Positions 53,192 to 63,697 of a DNA stretch of 64,000 nt are shown here, one piece after another; position 1 is the first letter of the stretch, and the number at the start of each line of letters is the position of its first letter. Under the pieces are notes generated by a model. It searched no databases and was not told where the DNA came from. It worked only from the letters and a program-made list of their open reading frames with translations. This DNA is from Ureibacillus chungkukjangi (lineage in GTDB: Bacteria > Bacillota > Bacilli > Bacillales_A > Planococcaceae), in NCBI RefSeq assembly GCF_003217295.1, contig NZ_QJTJ01000003.1, positions 62,001 through 126,000 on the forward strand, written 5' to 3'. The translations under genes were made by a program, and so were the position numbers.

Positions 53192-54793
53192 ATGGATTAT
53201 TTAAATCATCCATTCCCATCCCAAAGGCATACTGTTTTTGCAAAAAGGGGAATGGTCGCAACATCACAACCATTAGCAGCTCAAGCCGGGCTTGATATAC
53301 TTAAAAAAGGTGGCAATGCAATTGATGCAGCCATTGCTACTGCAGCAGCACTTACTGTTTTAGAACCTACTTCAAATGGTATTGGCGGAGATGCATTTGC
53401 TCTCGTTTGGGTAAAAGGAGAGCTTCATGGACTAAATGCATCAGGCCCTTCTCCAGAATTACTGACTGCAGAGGCAGTTAAGGCTCTTGGACATGAAAAG
53501 ATGCCTAAAATGGGGCTTACCCCGATTACAGTACCTGGTACACCTGCTGCATGGGCAGAGCTTTCTAAAAAGTTTGGTCGACTTTCACTGGAAGAGACCC
53601 TACAGCCCGCTATTTCCTATGCAGAGGAAGGATATCCTTTAACACCGATTCTCGGAAAATATTGGGGCAGAGCCTATAATGCTTATAAAAGATTGGAAGG
53701 TCCAGAATTTGCTCATTGGTTCGACACCTTTGCACCGAATGGCCGTCCTCCTGAAATTGGCGATATATGGCGCTCACAAGGTCATGCAGATACATTAAGA
53801 GCCATTGCTAAAACAGATGCCAGAGACTTTTATGAAGGTGAACTAGCTCAAAAAATGGAGGACTTCATGATTGAGTATGGAGGATTCCTGAGAAAAAGTG
53901 ATCTAGCCTCTTATCAGGTAGAGTGGGTTAAACCGATATCTACCAGCTATCGAGGGTATGAGGTTTGGGAAATCCCTCCGAACGGTCAAGGAATGGTGGC
54001 TTTAATGGCCTTAAATATTTTCGAACAGCTAGAGGAGCCTAAATGGCAAAGCGCAGATACCTACCATCAGCAAATCGAGGCTATGAAACTAGCGTTTACA
54101 GATGGGCAAGCGTATATCACGGAGCAAAAAGAGATGCCGGTTAGTGTGGAGCATTTACTATCAAAGGATTATGCTGCAATCCGTGCAAAGGAAGTTAACG
54201 ATAAAGCAATTGATCCAAAGCCCTATGAGCTGCCATCAGGTGGAACTGTCTATTTAGCTACTGCAGATGATGAAGGGAATATGGTGTCATTCATCCAAAG
54301 TAACTACATGGGATTTGGCTCGGGTATCGTAATTCCTGGTACCGGTATCAGCCTGCAAAATCGAGGGGCAGATTTTACATTAGAAGAAAATCATCCAAAC
54401 TTTTTAAAGCCTGGGAAACGTACATATCACACGATTATTCCAGGATTTATGACGAAGGACAAAGAAGCAGTAGGTCCATTTGGGGTAATGGGAGGTTATA
54501 TGCAACCTCAAGGCCATTTTCAGGTAGTATCAAATACAATCGATTTTCTATTGAATCCACAAGCAGCACTCGATATGCCAAGATGGCAATGGATTGGCGG
54601 AAAGAAGGTACAAGTGGAACCTGAATTTCCAAATTATCTAGTGCAGGCATTACAAAGAAAAGGGCATGAAATTGAAGTGTTGCCTGATGGTGGCAGCTTT
54701 GGACGTGGGCAAATCATTTGGAGAAATCCACAAACTGGCGTCCTTGCCGGAGGAACGGAATCAAGAACAGATGGAATGATAGCAGCCTGGTAG
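53192..54793 (+). CDS. Gamma-glutamyltransferase-family protein (YwrD-like)
   Basis: The 533-residue Ntn-hydrolase precursor matches YwrD: VATSQPLAAQAGLDILKKGG, EPTSNGIGGDAFALVWV, and the autocleavage/nucleophile site SGGTVYLATAD with Thr352. Unlike secreted GGTs it has no signal peptide. Family activity is gamma-glutamyl transfer or hydrolysis, but YwrD-type substrate is not known to me. AAGGAGTG nine bases upstream. Confidence 0.92.
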   Translation: MDYLNHPFPSQRHTVFAKRGMVATSQPLAAQAGLDILKKGGNAIDAAIATAAALTVLEPTSNGIGGDAFALVWVKGELHGLNASGPSPELLTAEAVKALGHEKMPKMGLTPITVPGTPAAWAELSKKFGRLSLEETLQPAISYAEEGYPLTPILGKYWGRAYNAYKRLEGPEFAHWFDTFAPNGRPPEIGDIWRSQGHADTLRAIAKTDARDFYEGELAQKMEDFMIEYGGFLRKSDLASYQVEWVKPISTSYRGYEVWEIPPNGQGMVALMALNIFEQLEEPKWQSADTYHQQIEAMKLAFTDGQAYITEQKEMPVSVEHLLSKDYAAIRAKEVNDKAIDPKPYELPSGGTVYLATADDEGNMVSFIQSNYMGFGSGIVIPGTGISLQNRGADFTLEENHPNFLKPGKRTYHTIIPGFMTKDKEAVGPFGVMGGYMQPQGHFQVVSNTIDFLLNPQAALDMPRWQWIGGKKVQVEPEFPNYLVQALQRKGHEIEVLPDGGSFGRGQIIWRNPQTGVLAGGTESRTDGMIAAW

Positions 54794-54812
54794 AGTGAAT
54801 AATCGTATAAAG

Positions 54813-54847
54813 AAAGGAGAGAGCAGACTATTAAGCTCTCTCCTTTT
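54813..54847. terminator. Bidirectional terminator
   Basis: Perfect 12-base arms AAAGGAGAGAGC and GCTCTCTCCTTT. Confidence 0.85.
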
Positions 54848-54861
54848 TCTAGTTTAGAAGA

Positions 54862-55401
54862 TTATTTAAATAATGGCGTTTTCTTTAATACAAGACATAC
54901 TGGGATGGCAATTACCATTCCTACTGCGTTTTGTACAAGGTTACCAGGGATTGAACCTAAAGGAATAATCCAGTTGCCAAAGATAATTGATTCGTAAAGA
55001 TAGTAGACTACTACCATTACAGGGATTGATACCATCATCCCAAATAGGTTAAAGCCTATGCTATTCCCATTTCTACCTTTTGACCAAGCAATTTTCCCAA
55101 CGATATACCCCTGCAAGCCGCGAGCGATAATTGTACCTGGTGCCCAAATTGTCCAGCCTGACATTAAATCAAATAACCCCATACCCAAGCTACCTGCAAG
55201 TGCACCCTTTTTAGGACCGAACATAATAGAAGCTATGAAGAGCATGCCCGTACCAAGATGGACTAAACCACCCTGTCCTCCAATTGGAAGCTTGATATTT
55301 AAGAAGACTGTTGAAACAAATACAAGAGAAATTAGTAGTGCTGAAATAATCAAATCAAAGGTTTTATTACGTGAGCTTGAATAATCTAGTGTTTTTTGCA
55401 T
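54862..55401 (-). CDS. ECF transporter S component
   Basis: The 179-residue membrane protein has about six helices and the S-component pattern: LLISLVFVSTVFLNIKLP, GGLVHLGTGMLFIASIMFGP, KKGALAGSLGMGLFDL. S components capture a vitamin or precursor for the shared energising module, which is not encoded here. The ligand is unknown (HmpT/ThiW-like group at best). No vitamin riboswitch was recognised upstream. Confidence 0.88.
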   Translation of the reverse strand: MQKTLDYSSSRNKTFDLIISALLISLVFVSTVFLNIKLPIGGQGGLVHLGTGMLFIASIMFGPKKGALAGSLGMGLFDLMSGWTIWAPGTIIARGLQGYIVGKIAWSKGRNGNSIGFNLFGMMVSIPVMVVVYYLYESIIFGNWIIPLGSIPGNLVQNAVGMVIAIPVCLVLKKTPLFK

Positions 55402-56016
55402 CTCAACGATCCGTCCTTACTATTAGGAATTTACAGATAACAATAACAGAGGTCTGGTATTTAAAAAAGTATCACTTTCTTAAAAAGTTTTAAGGTCAGA
55501 TTGAAGATTAATAATTCATACATAACAAAATCAATTAGTTAAAAGGGCTTAACGTAAACCAAGAGAGCTACTAATAAAAAACTGCCTTGTTAAAATTTCG
55601 AAATAATAATTAGTGCTTTTTTCTTTCAAACAGCCAAAATACGGATTTGCGAAATTTGTAATTTAGTAGAACGGTAGGTTTAAGGATTCATTTTTTAATT
55701 TCATATACAAATTTAAATTTTAAATCTATGTTTTAAATCGATTTAAAGTAATTTTGGACTATCTCTTTTCCCTCTTATTACTTAAAAATACTATTTCCAA
55801 ATAGATACAATTATTTAAATTTCAAAATGATGGAAGAGAATTTACAAATTTAGACAAACAATATACTTTCAATTCTATATAGTAGTTTTTACAACTAGAA
55901 CGGTTAAGAACATCTGTGGTTGCTGTGAACCTTAGATTCTCGTAATGGAGGGAGAGTTAGATTTGTTTATACGAAAAGGGGAGCAGGTTGTTGTTAATTT
56001 GGAAGGGGGAGAGATT
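55402..56016. other. Long AT-rich intergenic region
   Basis: It separates divergent genes. I see no gene and no clear riboswitch. A spare GGAGGG and an open frame at 55945 precede the protease start but make no sensible signal peptide. Confidence 0.5.
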
Positions 56017-59000
56017 ATGAAAACGAAACGTTCAACCAAGATTTTAAGTATTACTGCTTCTTTACTTATGACAGTATCATTAATTGCACCAAATGTAGCA
56101 AGTGCGAAGGAAGTAAATAAGTTACACGAGTCTTTAAAACAATCAAGCGTATCGAATGTTTTGGCGAAGGATAAAATTAGCGACCGATTACTAACGGATT
56201 TTAAGGACGAAGAAAAGGTTACATTCCTGGTTAAATTCAAGGAAAAAGCAGATCCTCAAAAGGTTGCAGCACAGGCACGCAAAACAGCAGCGGACAAAAA
56301 TCTATCTGCTCAAAATACGAAGCTTGTCCAACGCTCTGCAGTTGTTTCTGAGCTGAAGGCTACCTCCATCGATTCGCAAGCATCTGTTATAAAGTTTCTT
56401 GAGCAAGAAAAGAAAAAAGGAGCGGTTTCAGAGTTTGATTCCTATTATGTGGTGAATGGGATGGCAGTAACAGCAACAAAAGAAATTGCCGAAAAAATTG
56501 CAGGCTATTCAGAGGTAGAAAAAGTTCTTCCCAATGAAACTAGAAAATTAGTTACAACAAAAACAAAGGAAGCTAAGGCTCCTGCTGCAGATGTGGCGAA
56601 TGTTGAATGGAACGTTTCTCGAGTAAAAGCTCCAGAAGTTTGGGAGATGGGGATCGATGGTTCGGGAACTGTTGTAGCAGTTATCGATACGGGTGTTGAT
56701 TGGGATCACCCAGCACTAAAGGAAAAATACCGAGGCTACAATGAAGCAACAGGTGAAGTAGACCATGATTTTAACTGGTTTGATGCTACAGCAGGACAGT
56801 CAGAGCCGTATGATGACGATGGGCATGGTACCCACGTTACTGGAACAGTGGTTGGTAGTGAACCGAATGGCTCAAACCAAATTGGTGTAGCACCCGGGGC
56901 GGAATATATTTCAGTTAAAGCATTTACACCTGCAGGAGGTACAGATGCAGATTTACTAGAAGCAGCCGAATGGATTTTAGCTCCAACAGATTCTGAAGGA
57001 AATATTCGAGTGGATTTAGCTCCGGATGTTGTAAATAACTCTTGGGGTGGAGGACCTGGACTTGATGAGTGGTATCGAGATGTTGTAATTAGCTGGCGTG
57101 CAGCAGAAATTTTCCCTGAATTCTCAGCTGGAAACACAACGCTTTTCAACCCAGGAGGACCTGGATCTGTAGCTGCTCCTGCCAACTACCCAGAATCCTT
57201 TGCTACAGGGGCAATTGATATTAACAACAAAGTAGCAAGCTTCTCCCTACGTGGTCCATCACCTTATGAGGAAATCAAACCAGATATTTCGGCTCCAGGG
57301 GTTAACATTCGTTCTTCTGTACCTGGTGGCGGTTATGAAGGTGGATGGAACGGTACATCCATGGCTGGGCCGGCTGTAGCTGGTGTTGCAGCACTTCTGC
57401 GTCAAGTAAATTCAAACATTACAGTTGATGAAATGGAAGAAATTCTTCTAGAAACAGCAACACCTTTAACAGATTCGGAATACCCAGCTTCTCCTAACCA
57501 CGGATATGGATATGGCTTAGTTGATGCATATTCTGCAGTATCCTCTATTATTTCTGGTCTTGGAACAATTGAAGGACAAGTAACAAAGCAGGGTGAGGAT
57601 ACAGAAGCGCCAACATTTGAGTACGAAGCGCCTAGTGAAACCTATGCAGGAATGGATTTAACATTAACTATTTCCGTTTCAGATAATATTAGTGTTTCAT
57701 CAGTAAATCTAAATTATGTTGATGGAAATGGCGATGTACAAGCAATTCAAGCTGGACGTTCATCGGGTGACTACAAATCCGGTGAGTTTACAGTAGTTGT
57801 TCCTGGAAATTTAATAACAGGAAGCGAGTTTACTTACTTCTGGACAATCAATGATTTTGGTAATAATGAAGTAACAAGTGATGAATACTCGATTCAAGTA
57901 AATCCCGGTATCTCAACAGGCTACTCTGAAGATTTTGAGGGACAACCAGTTGGCTGGAGCTCATTCGGCAATGCAAATAGCTGGGAATGGGGAGCACCAA
58001 GCTCAGGGCCAGGAAGTGCTGCATCTGGTGAGAAAGTATATGCAACAAATCTAGCAGGCACTTACGCGAATAATATGAATGCAACACTAATTATGCCTCC
58101 TGTGGACTTACCGGAGGGGAATAGCTATCTACAGTTTAAGAATTGGTATAATTTTGAGCTTTCTTGGGATTTTGGCCATGTAGTGATTTCTACTGATTTA
58201 GAAAACTGGACACAATTACAAGAAGTATCTGGAGAATCCAATGGTTGGATAAGCTCAGAAATCAATTTATCAGACTATGCAGGGCAACGAGTATACATTG
58301 GCTTTAATGCATATTCAGACGGTAGTGTTTTACGTGATGGCTGGTATATTGATGATGTCGCATTATCGAATACAGCCCTTACGAAGAACCAATTAGGGGT
58401 TATTAAAAAGATTAAAACGGAAAAGCCAGCAAAATTAACAAAAGAAGATAAAGCTGCTGAGAAAAATAAGGCAAAAACGCAAACGCCTATTAATCCAGCA
58501 AAAATTAAACCTGAAAACCCTGTCAAAGCAAAAACGCCAGAGGTTGAAGCAATCGTGAATCCAACACTTCTTCCACTAGGTGCACAAGTAAGTGTACTTG
58601 AATCAGGACGCTCGGTTTATACAAATCCTGTTGATGGTACTTACACTATGACTCATAGTGCAGGTACATTTACTGTAAAAGCAGGCGCTTACGGTTATGA
58701 ATCAGAAGAACAGACTGTGTCATTAGAGGCAGATCAAGCAGTTTCGGCTGATTTTACATTAGACGAGCTTCCACAAAGTTCTGTTACGGGATCTATTACT
58801 GATGCAAAAACTGGGGAGCCAATTGAGGGAGCAATTTTACTTCTAGTAGAGGATGCTAACATTACTCCTGTTTCAACAGATGCAAGCGGAAACTACACAA
58901 TTACAGGTTATGAAGGATCATATACTTTAAAGGTTTTGGCTAATGGATACCGTGGCCAAGAAATTTCTGTAGTAATTGATGCAGATGGTGCAGTGCAAGA

Positions 59001-60414
59001 TATAGCTTTAGAACCTTTCTACACATATCCAGGTGGGGAAATTGGTTATGATGATGGCACAGGAGAAAATGCACGTGCCTACTATGATGCAGGAAATGGT
59101 TGGGCAGTAAAAATGACTCTTCCTGAAGGGGAGGAGAACGGTATTGTAACGGATGGCGTCTTCCGCTTCTGGGACACGACTTGGCCAACTCCTGGAGGAA
59201 CAAACTTTAAAGTAGAGGTTTGGGATGCAACTGGAGCAAATGGTACGCCTGGTAAAAAATTAGCTGGACCTATTGATGCAACAGCACTTCGAAATGGTGA
59301 GTGGACAGTTGTTGATTTACGTGAACATAATATTGCTGTAAATGGTGATTTCTACATGGTTTACATTCAATCAGCTATTAATACATCCTCACCTGGACTT
59401 GCTACAGATGAAGATGGAACAAACGCTGGGCGAAGCTATCAATATGTCTCAGGTGCTTGGTCTCCAGTACCAGCTGAGGAAGGCAATTATATGATTCGTG
59501 CACGTGTAAGCTATGAGGTAGCAACACCTGTTATCACAGGTCCTACTGAAAACTTCATTACAAATGAATCAGAATTAATTGTAACAGGTACTGCCTCTCC
59601 TACGACAACAATTGAGCTAACATTGAATGGAGAAGCTGCTGGTACTACTGAAGTAAGTGAAAATGGTCAATTTGAAATTCCAGTAACTCTTGCAGAAGGA
59701 AATAACGAGTTAAAAGTTACTTCTACACTAGATGGCAAAACAACTGGAGAGTCTGCCCCGGTTACGGTTGTATTAGATACAGCTAGTCCGACAGTTACAA
59801 TTACAGCTCCTGCAAATGGTGAAAAGATTAGTCGTGAATCAGTCACTGTAACGGGTACAGTTGAGGATGCTAATCTTGATTTTGTAAAGGTGAATGGTCA
59901 AAAAGCTACGGTTACAAACGGTAAATTCTCACACCGTATGTTAATTGATAGTGGAACCAATACTATTAAGGTAATCGCACAGGATTTAGCAGGGAATCGT
60001 AAAGCAGAAACAATTACTGTAACGGCAGACTTTGATGCGCCTGTTATAGAAAATGTAAAACCAGACGCTAATTTAAATCTAATTACTGGTAAAAGCGTTA
60101 AAATTGAATTTGATAGTGAGCCAGGATTACGTGCCACATATATGATTCATATGCCATTAACAAATTTAAATGGCAATAGCCTGCAAAATGCTACTGAGTT
60201 ACCTATGATGGAAGAAAGCCCAGGACATTATGTGGGGTATTATACAGTGCCATATGGAACAGTTGCAGATGGGGCACAAATTGAAGTGAAGGCTGTTGAT
60301 AGCTTTAATAATGAAACACGAGCTAAAGCAGCAGGCAAACTTTACATCAATGTGGATTCGTCAAATAGCAAAGCTACAGATGTAAGAAATAATGGAAATA
60401 AGAGCGTTAAATAA
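56017..60414 (+). CDS. bpr: Bacillopeptidase F-like secreted serine protease
   Basis: The 1465-residue protein has a Sec signal peptide cleaved after about Ala30 (NVASA-KE), an inhibitor-I9 propeptide (about 60-175) and an S8 subtilase domain (about 200-520) with Asp224 (VAVIDTGVDWDHP), His270 (DDDGHGTHVTG) and Ser448 (NGTSMAGP). Beyond it lie an FEGxxxGW-type MAM-like domain (about 635-790), a Lys-rich linker (about 800-850), two carboxypeptidase-regulatory-like domains (about 850-985), and Ig-like repeats (about 1160-1340). This is bacillopeptidase F architecture (about 1430 residues in B. subtilis). ATG 56017 after AAGGGGGAGAG. No sortase motif, so it is released or wall-associated by other means. 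Confidence 0.93.
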   Translation: MKTKRSTKILSITASLLMTVSLIAPNVASAKEVNKLHESLKQSSVSNVLAKDKISDRLLTDFKDEEKVTFLVKFKEKADPQKVAAQARKTAADKNLSAQNTKLVQRSAVVSELKATSIDSQASVIKFLEQEKKKGAVSEFDSYYVVNGMAVTATKEIAEKIAGYSEVEKVLPNETRKLVTTKTKEAKAPAADVANVEWNVSRVKAPEVWEMGIDGSGTVVAVIDTGVDWDHPALKEKYRGYNEATGEVDHDFNWFDATAGQSEPYDDDGHGTHVTGTVVGSEPNGSNQIGVAPGAEYISVKAFTPAGGTDADLLEAAEWILAPTDSEGNIRVDLAPDVVNNSWGGGPGLDEWYRDVVISWRAAEIFPEFSAGNTTLFNPGGPGSVAAPANYPESFATGAIDINNKVASFSLRGPSPYEEIKPDISAPGVNIRSSVPGGGYEGGWNGTSMAGPAVAGVAALLRQVNSNITVDEMEEILLETATPLTDSEYPASPNHGYGYGLVDAYSAVSSIISGLGTIEGQVTKQGEDTEAPTFEYEAPSETYAGMDLTLTISVSDNISVSSVNLNYVDGNGDVQAIQAGRSSGDYKSGEFTVVVPGNLITGSEFTYFWTINDFGNNEVTSDEYSIQVNPGISTGYSEDFEGQPVGWSSFGNANSWEWGAPSSGPGSAASGEKVYATNLAGTYANNMNATLIMPPVDLPEGNSYLQFKNWYNFELSWDFGHVVISTDLENWTQLQEVSGESNGWISSEINLSDYAGQRVYIGFNAYSDGSVLRDGWYIDDVALSNTALTKNQLGVIKKIKTEKPAKLTKEDKAAEKNKAKTQTPINPAKIKPENPVKAKTPEVEAIVNPTLLPLGAQVSVLESGRSVYTNPVDGTYTMTHSAGTFTVKAGAYGYESEEQTVSLEADQAVSADFTLDELPQSSVTGSITDAKTGEPIEGAILLLVEDANITPVSTDASGNYTITGYEGSYTLKVLANGYRGQEISVVIDADGAVQDIALEPFYTYPGGEIGYDDGTGENARAYYDAGNGWAVKMTLPEGEENGIVTDGVFRFWDTTWPTPGGTNFKVEVWDATGANGTPGKKLAGPIDATALRNGEWTVVDLREHNIAVNGDFYMVYIQSAINTSSPGLATDEDGTNAGRSYQYVSGAWSPVPAEEGNYMIRARVSYEVATPVITGPTENFITNESELIVTGTASPTTTIELTLNGEAAGTTEVSENGQFEIPVTLAEGNNELKVTSTLDGKTTGESAPVTVVLDTASPTVTITAPANGEKISRESVTVTGTVEDANLDFVKVNGQKATVTNGKFSHRMLIDSGTNTIKVIAQDLAGNRKAETITVTADFDAPVIENVKPDANLNLITGKSVKIEFDSEPGLRATYMIHMPLTNLNGNSLQNATELPMMEESPGHYVGYYTVPYGTVADGAQIEVKAVDSFNNETRAKAAGKLYINVDSSNSKATDVRNNGNKSVK

Positions 60415-60431
60415 CGATATCGTTTAGATAG

Positions 60432-60465
60432 AAAAACTCGGAAGATTCTCCCTCCGAGTTTTTTG
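60432..60465 (+). terminator. Terminator of the protease gene
   Basis: Arms AAAAACTCGGA and TCCGAGTTTTT. Confidence 0.8.
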
Positions 60466-60597
60466 TTTGTGAACTTTCTATCACCTTCAAATAAAAATCA
60501 TTAATTTGGACAGAATAAAGGCGAAAAGAGTGTAAATAAGAATTACTGCAAAATTCTTCTTTCTACTCTTTATGACAATCTTTTGAGGAGGATAGCA

Positions 60598-60822
60598 ATG
60601 CCAAATGTAGAAGTAAGCTGTGCGGTTTCGAACTGTATTTTCCATGAAAAAGGAAATGTTTGTGGAGCGGATAAAATTCAGATTGATATGGATTACCATT
60701 CTAAAAACAAAAATACAGAGTTTGCTTCGGATTTTGATTTTGAGAAGCTTTCAGAAGAAGCAAATAATTCTCGAGATACATGCTGTAAAACGTTCGAACC
60801 AAAAGATGAACGTGAAGAATAA
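60598..60822 (+). CDS. DUF1540 protein
   Basis: Seventy-four residues from ATG 60598 (GAGGAGG just before). Cys-rich DUF1540 pattern VEVSCAVSNCIFHEKGNVCG, then DTCCKTFE; four Cys could bind metal. The family is common in spore formers; its role is unknown. Confidence 0.9.
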   Translation: MPNVEVSCAVSNCIFHEKGNVCGADKIQIDMDYHSKNKNTEFASDFDFEKLSEEANNSRDTCCKTFEPKDEREE

Positions 60823-60892
60823 ATAAGAAATCGTTTATTCAAAATGACACATGCAGGCAAAGCTGTTTGAACCATATTGATTGTTATAGACG

Positions 60893-60918
60893 GGGATTAA
60901 AGATTACTCTTTAATCCC
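60893..60918 (+). terminator. Terminator of the DUF1540 gene
   Basis: Arms GGGATTAAAG and CTTTAATCCC, then TTGTTCT. Confidence 0.65.
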
Positions 60919-61064
60919 TTGTTCTATTGTTTGGAAAAAAATCAATAGAAATATATGGGTATACAGAAAATTATTACTTTTATTCGTTAGTAACTTAATA
61001 TATAAAATTCAATGTGATTCATATATAATTTAAGAACATATTAACAAAGAACAGAGGTTCAATC

Positions 61065-63101
61065 ATGTTTTCAATACCTGATTCCCAAGGGATTACCATC
61101 TTGTATGGAGAGTATTCTGTCCCATTAATTGTCTTATCTGTTTTTATCGCTTGTTTTGCGTCATATGCTGCATTATTTATGAATCAAAGAATACAGGATA
61201 ATGGTTTTTTTCCAAAATCATTTTGGTTAATACTATCTTCTGTAGCAATGGGGCTTGGCATATGGTCTATGCACTTCATTGGAATGAGTGCTTTTATGCT
61301 TCCTTTACCAATGGATAATGACCTGTTTTTAACGATACTATCTATGCTCCCTGCGATTATTGCATCCTATATTGCATTTAATTTTGCCAATAAGTCGACG
61401 CATCAATCCCTGCTTTCTTACTCTATTGTAGGAATGATTATGGGTCTTGGAATTGCTTCAATGCATTATTTAGGAATGGCAGCTATGAAAATGGAAGCAA
61501 TGTATTATTATAAGCCTACTTTATTTGTTTTATCGATTATCATTGCCATTGTTGTATCGATGATTGCTATGTTTGTGTTTGCTACTTTACAAAAGCATAT
61601 GAATAATCATTTAATCAAAATTATTACAGCAATTTTGTTAGGAATAGCAATTTCTAGCATGCACTATACTGGTATGGCTTCTGTTGTTTTTTACATAGAA
61701 GGACCATTTTTAACAACACACCATATGCATGATTTCCAAATGGATTTATCTGTTATTGTGATAGTAGCCTTAGGTCTTTTATTTATTATTGTTGGACTTA
61801 CACGTATCTTAGAGCGTTTTGTAGATTACCGTTTAAATTACTACGATGCGTTAACTTTATTTCCAAACCAACGCCAGTTTGAGAAGGACACGAATGATTT
61901 AAAAACAACGGGTAGCCTTGCGATTCTTCAAATACAGGACCTAGAAAAATGGATTAATCAATACGGATATGTTTTTGGCGATAAAGTGATAAAAGCAGTT
62001 GGGGAAGTCATTGAGAATAATAGTAAATCGCAATCATTTAAGCTATATCGAATAGAAGGAAATCGATTTGCAGTGTACGCTTTTAATGACCAGCGTTTCG
62101 AGAAATTAAAGGGCTTTATGGAAAGTATTACTGATAATCTGAAAAATCCAATACAAATCGAAGACTATCCAATCGTGGTCGATATAGTTTGTGCGATTTC
62201 AACTTCGAAGGATAAGGAAAATGTCTTAGAGCTTTTAGCGAATAATTTAGCTGTTCTCCACTATCCATCAAGTAATTATATTGAAAATGTCATTGAATTT
62301 GATCCAAAGATTCATACCTACAATATGGATAGACAAATTGTCGAGGATCTTGAAAAAGCAATGGTTAACAATGAACTATTCTTAGTTTATCAACCGAAAG
62401 TGCAATCTCATTCTCGTAAAATCTCCGGATTAGAAGCCTTAGTGCGTTGGAAGCATCCGCAAAATGGAATGATTCCTCCTGGTGTTTTTATACCAATCGT
62501 TGAAGCAGCAGGCAATAAAGTATTTGACTTAACGGATTGGATTATAGAGCATGTATGTATCCAGATTTCCCAGTGGCTAGAAGAGGGAATAGAGTTTGAG
62601 CAAGTATCTATTAATATCCCAGGCTCTTATATAACTTCTACTAGACTTTATGAGGTTATTAACACAAACCTTGATAAATATAATGTTGATAGTAGCTATA
62701 TAGAATTGGAAATTACAGAAACAAGTGTTGTCTATGATATTAAGCATGCCATAACAGCCATCAACAGGTTTAGAGAAATTGGATTGTCTGTTGCATTAGA
62801 TGACTTTGGTACAGGACTATCTTCGCTTTCTTATTTAAAGAGAATGCCTATATCGACTATTAAAATTGATAAGTCCTTTGTAGATGGGATTTCTAATTCA
62901 GAAAAGGATTCGGCGGTTTTAAAATCGATTATTACATTGTCAGACTCTTTAAACTTAAAAATTGTTATTGAAGGTGTCGAGACAGAGGAGCAATATAATT
63001 TTATTTATTCAATGGAAGAAGCCCCACTAATTCAGGGCTATTACTTCTCAAGACCCTTAACATCTGATGAATTTATTAATTGGGCAAAAGAAAGAAAATA
63101 A
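61065..63101 (+). CDS. MHYT-sensor protein with degenerate GGDEF and intact EAL
   Basis: The 678-residue protein has seven N-terminal helices with three MHYT signatures (MHFIGM 69-74, MHYLGM 133-138, MHYTGM 199-204), thought to bind a metal to sense gas or redox. The GGDEF-like domain is degenerate (EGNRF at 331-335 in place of GGDEF), so no cyclase activity is expected. The EAL domain is intact (EALVRW from 457, DDFGTGLSSLSYLKRMPI, IEGVETEEQ). It should be a c-di-GMP phosphodiesterase, possibly with the GGDEF relic as GTP sensor. It resembles B. subtilis YkoW. Confidence 0.92.
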   Translation: MFSIPDSQGITILYGEYSVPLIVLSVFIACFASYAALFMNQRIQDNGFFPKSFWLILSSVAMGLGIWSMHFIGMSAFMLPLPMDNDLFLTILSMLPAIIASYIAFNFANKSTHQSLLSYSIVGMIMGLGIASMHYLGMAAMKMEAMYYYKPTLFVLSIIIAIVVSMIAMFVFATLQKHMNNHLIKIITAILLGIAISSMHYTGMASVVFYIEGPFLTTHHMHDFQMDLSVIVIVALGLLFIIVGLTRILERFVDYRLNYYDALTLFPNQRQFEKDTNDLKTTGSLAILQIQDLEKWINQYGYVFGDKVIKAVGEVIENNSKSQSFKLYRIEGNRFAVYAFNDQRFEKLKGFMESITDNLKNPIQIEDYPIVVDIVCAISTSKDKENVLELLANNLAVLHYPSSNYIENVIEFDPKIHTYNMDRQIVEDLEKAMVNNELFLVYQPKVQSHSRKISGLEALVRWKHPQNGMIPPGVFIPIVEAAGNKVFDLTDWIIEHVCIQISQWLEEGIEFEQVSINIPGSYITSTRLYEVINTNLDKYNVDSSYIELEITETSVVYDIKHAITAINRFREIGLSVALDDFGTGLSSLSYLKRMPISTIKIDKSFVDGISNSEKDSAVLKSIITLSDSLNLKIVIEGVETEEQYNFIYSMEEAPLIQGYYFSRPLTSDEFINWAKERK

Positions 63102-63147
63102 ACAGCTTCGGGAATTATTACGTAAAATAATTCCCGAAGCTGTTTTT
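63100..63147 (+). terminator. Terminator of the MHYT gene
   Basis: A 20-base perfect stem (AAACAGCTTCGGGAATTATT) begins at the stop codon; T-run. Confidence 0.9.
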
Positions 63148-63193
63148 AAATAATTTAAAACTCTAAAAACATCTAATAGGAATCAATCCTGTG

Positions 63194-63514
63194 TTAAATG
63201 AAGGATAACCAATATAGATGTACACCACAAATACCGAAATAAAGGCAAAAAACACCGACTAGAGTTAGCAGATAGAGTTTTTGAAAGTGCGCTTTACTAT
63301 TTGTATAAACCCAATAAGAAACAAAAAGAATAAGAAGAGATAAGCCTACTTTTAAACCTAAAAATAATGCAGGATTAATGGAGATAAGGAAATTCATAAT
63401 GGGATTCATTTCTTCGATTAGTTTTTTCATTAATCCATAGTTTGTTACTATGCCATCAAACAGGTTTAAAAAGGCAATGGAAATCCCAAATAACATAATG
63501 TTCTTTTTACCCAT
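63194..63514 (-). CDS. Small membrane protein, DUF5658-like
   Basis: About 106 residues with three membrane helices. The motif NLFDGIVTNYGL with EMNPIMN fits the DUF5658 family. ATG at 63514 is four bases after AAAGGAAGG; the reading frame reaches further up, but without a binding site. Function unknown. Confidence 0.75.
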   Translation of the reverse strand: MGKKNIMLFGISIAFLNLFDGIVTNYGLMKKLIEEMNPIMNFLISINPALFLGLKVGLSLLILFVSYWVYTNSKAHFQKLYLLTLVGVFCLYFGICGVHLYWLSFI

Positions 63515-63662
63515 AGTACCTTCCTTTACAATTGGTAAAACTTTCTTATGCATTATTAACGGATTTTTCCATTATTAATCTGTTTAGTTTTGTATTGGTG
63601 CGTATTTTAGTGATGTATTTATCAAATGGTATGTCTTTCAAAAGGAATGTATGTAAATGAAA

Positions 63663-63692
63663 ATCCCACTGAATACTAAGTCAGTGGGATTG
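63663..63692 (-). terminator. Terminator of sspH
   Basis: Arms AATCCCACTGA and TCAGTGGGATT, just after the sspH stop on the minus strand. Confidence 0.7.
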
Positions 63693-63697
63693 TATCT

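Noticed and set aside
54862-56016. Vitamin riboswitch upstream of the ECF S component
   Set aside because: I compared the leader by eye with preQ1-like and other known motifs and found no match; not called.
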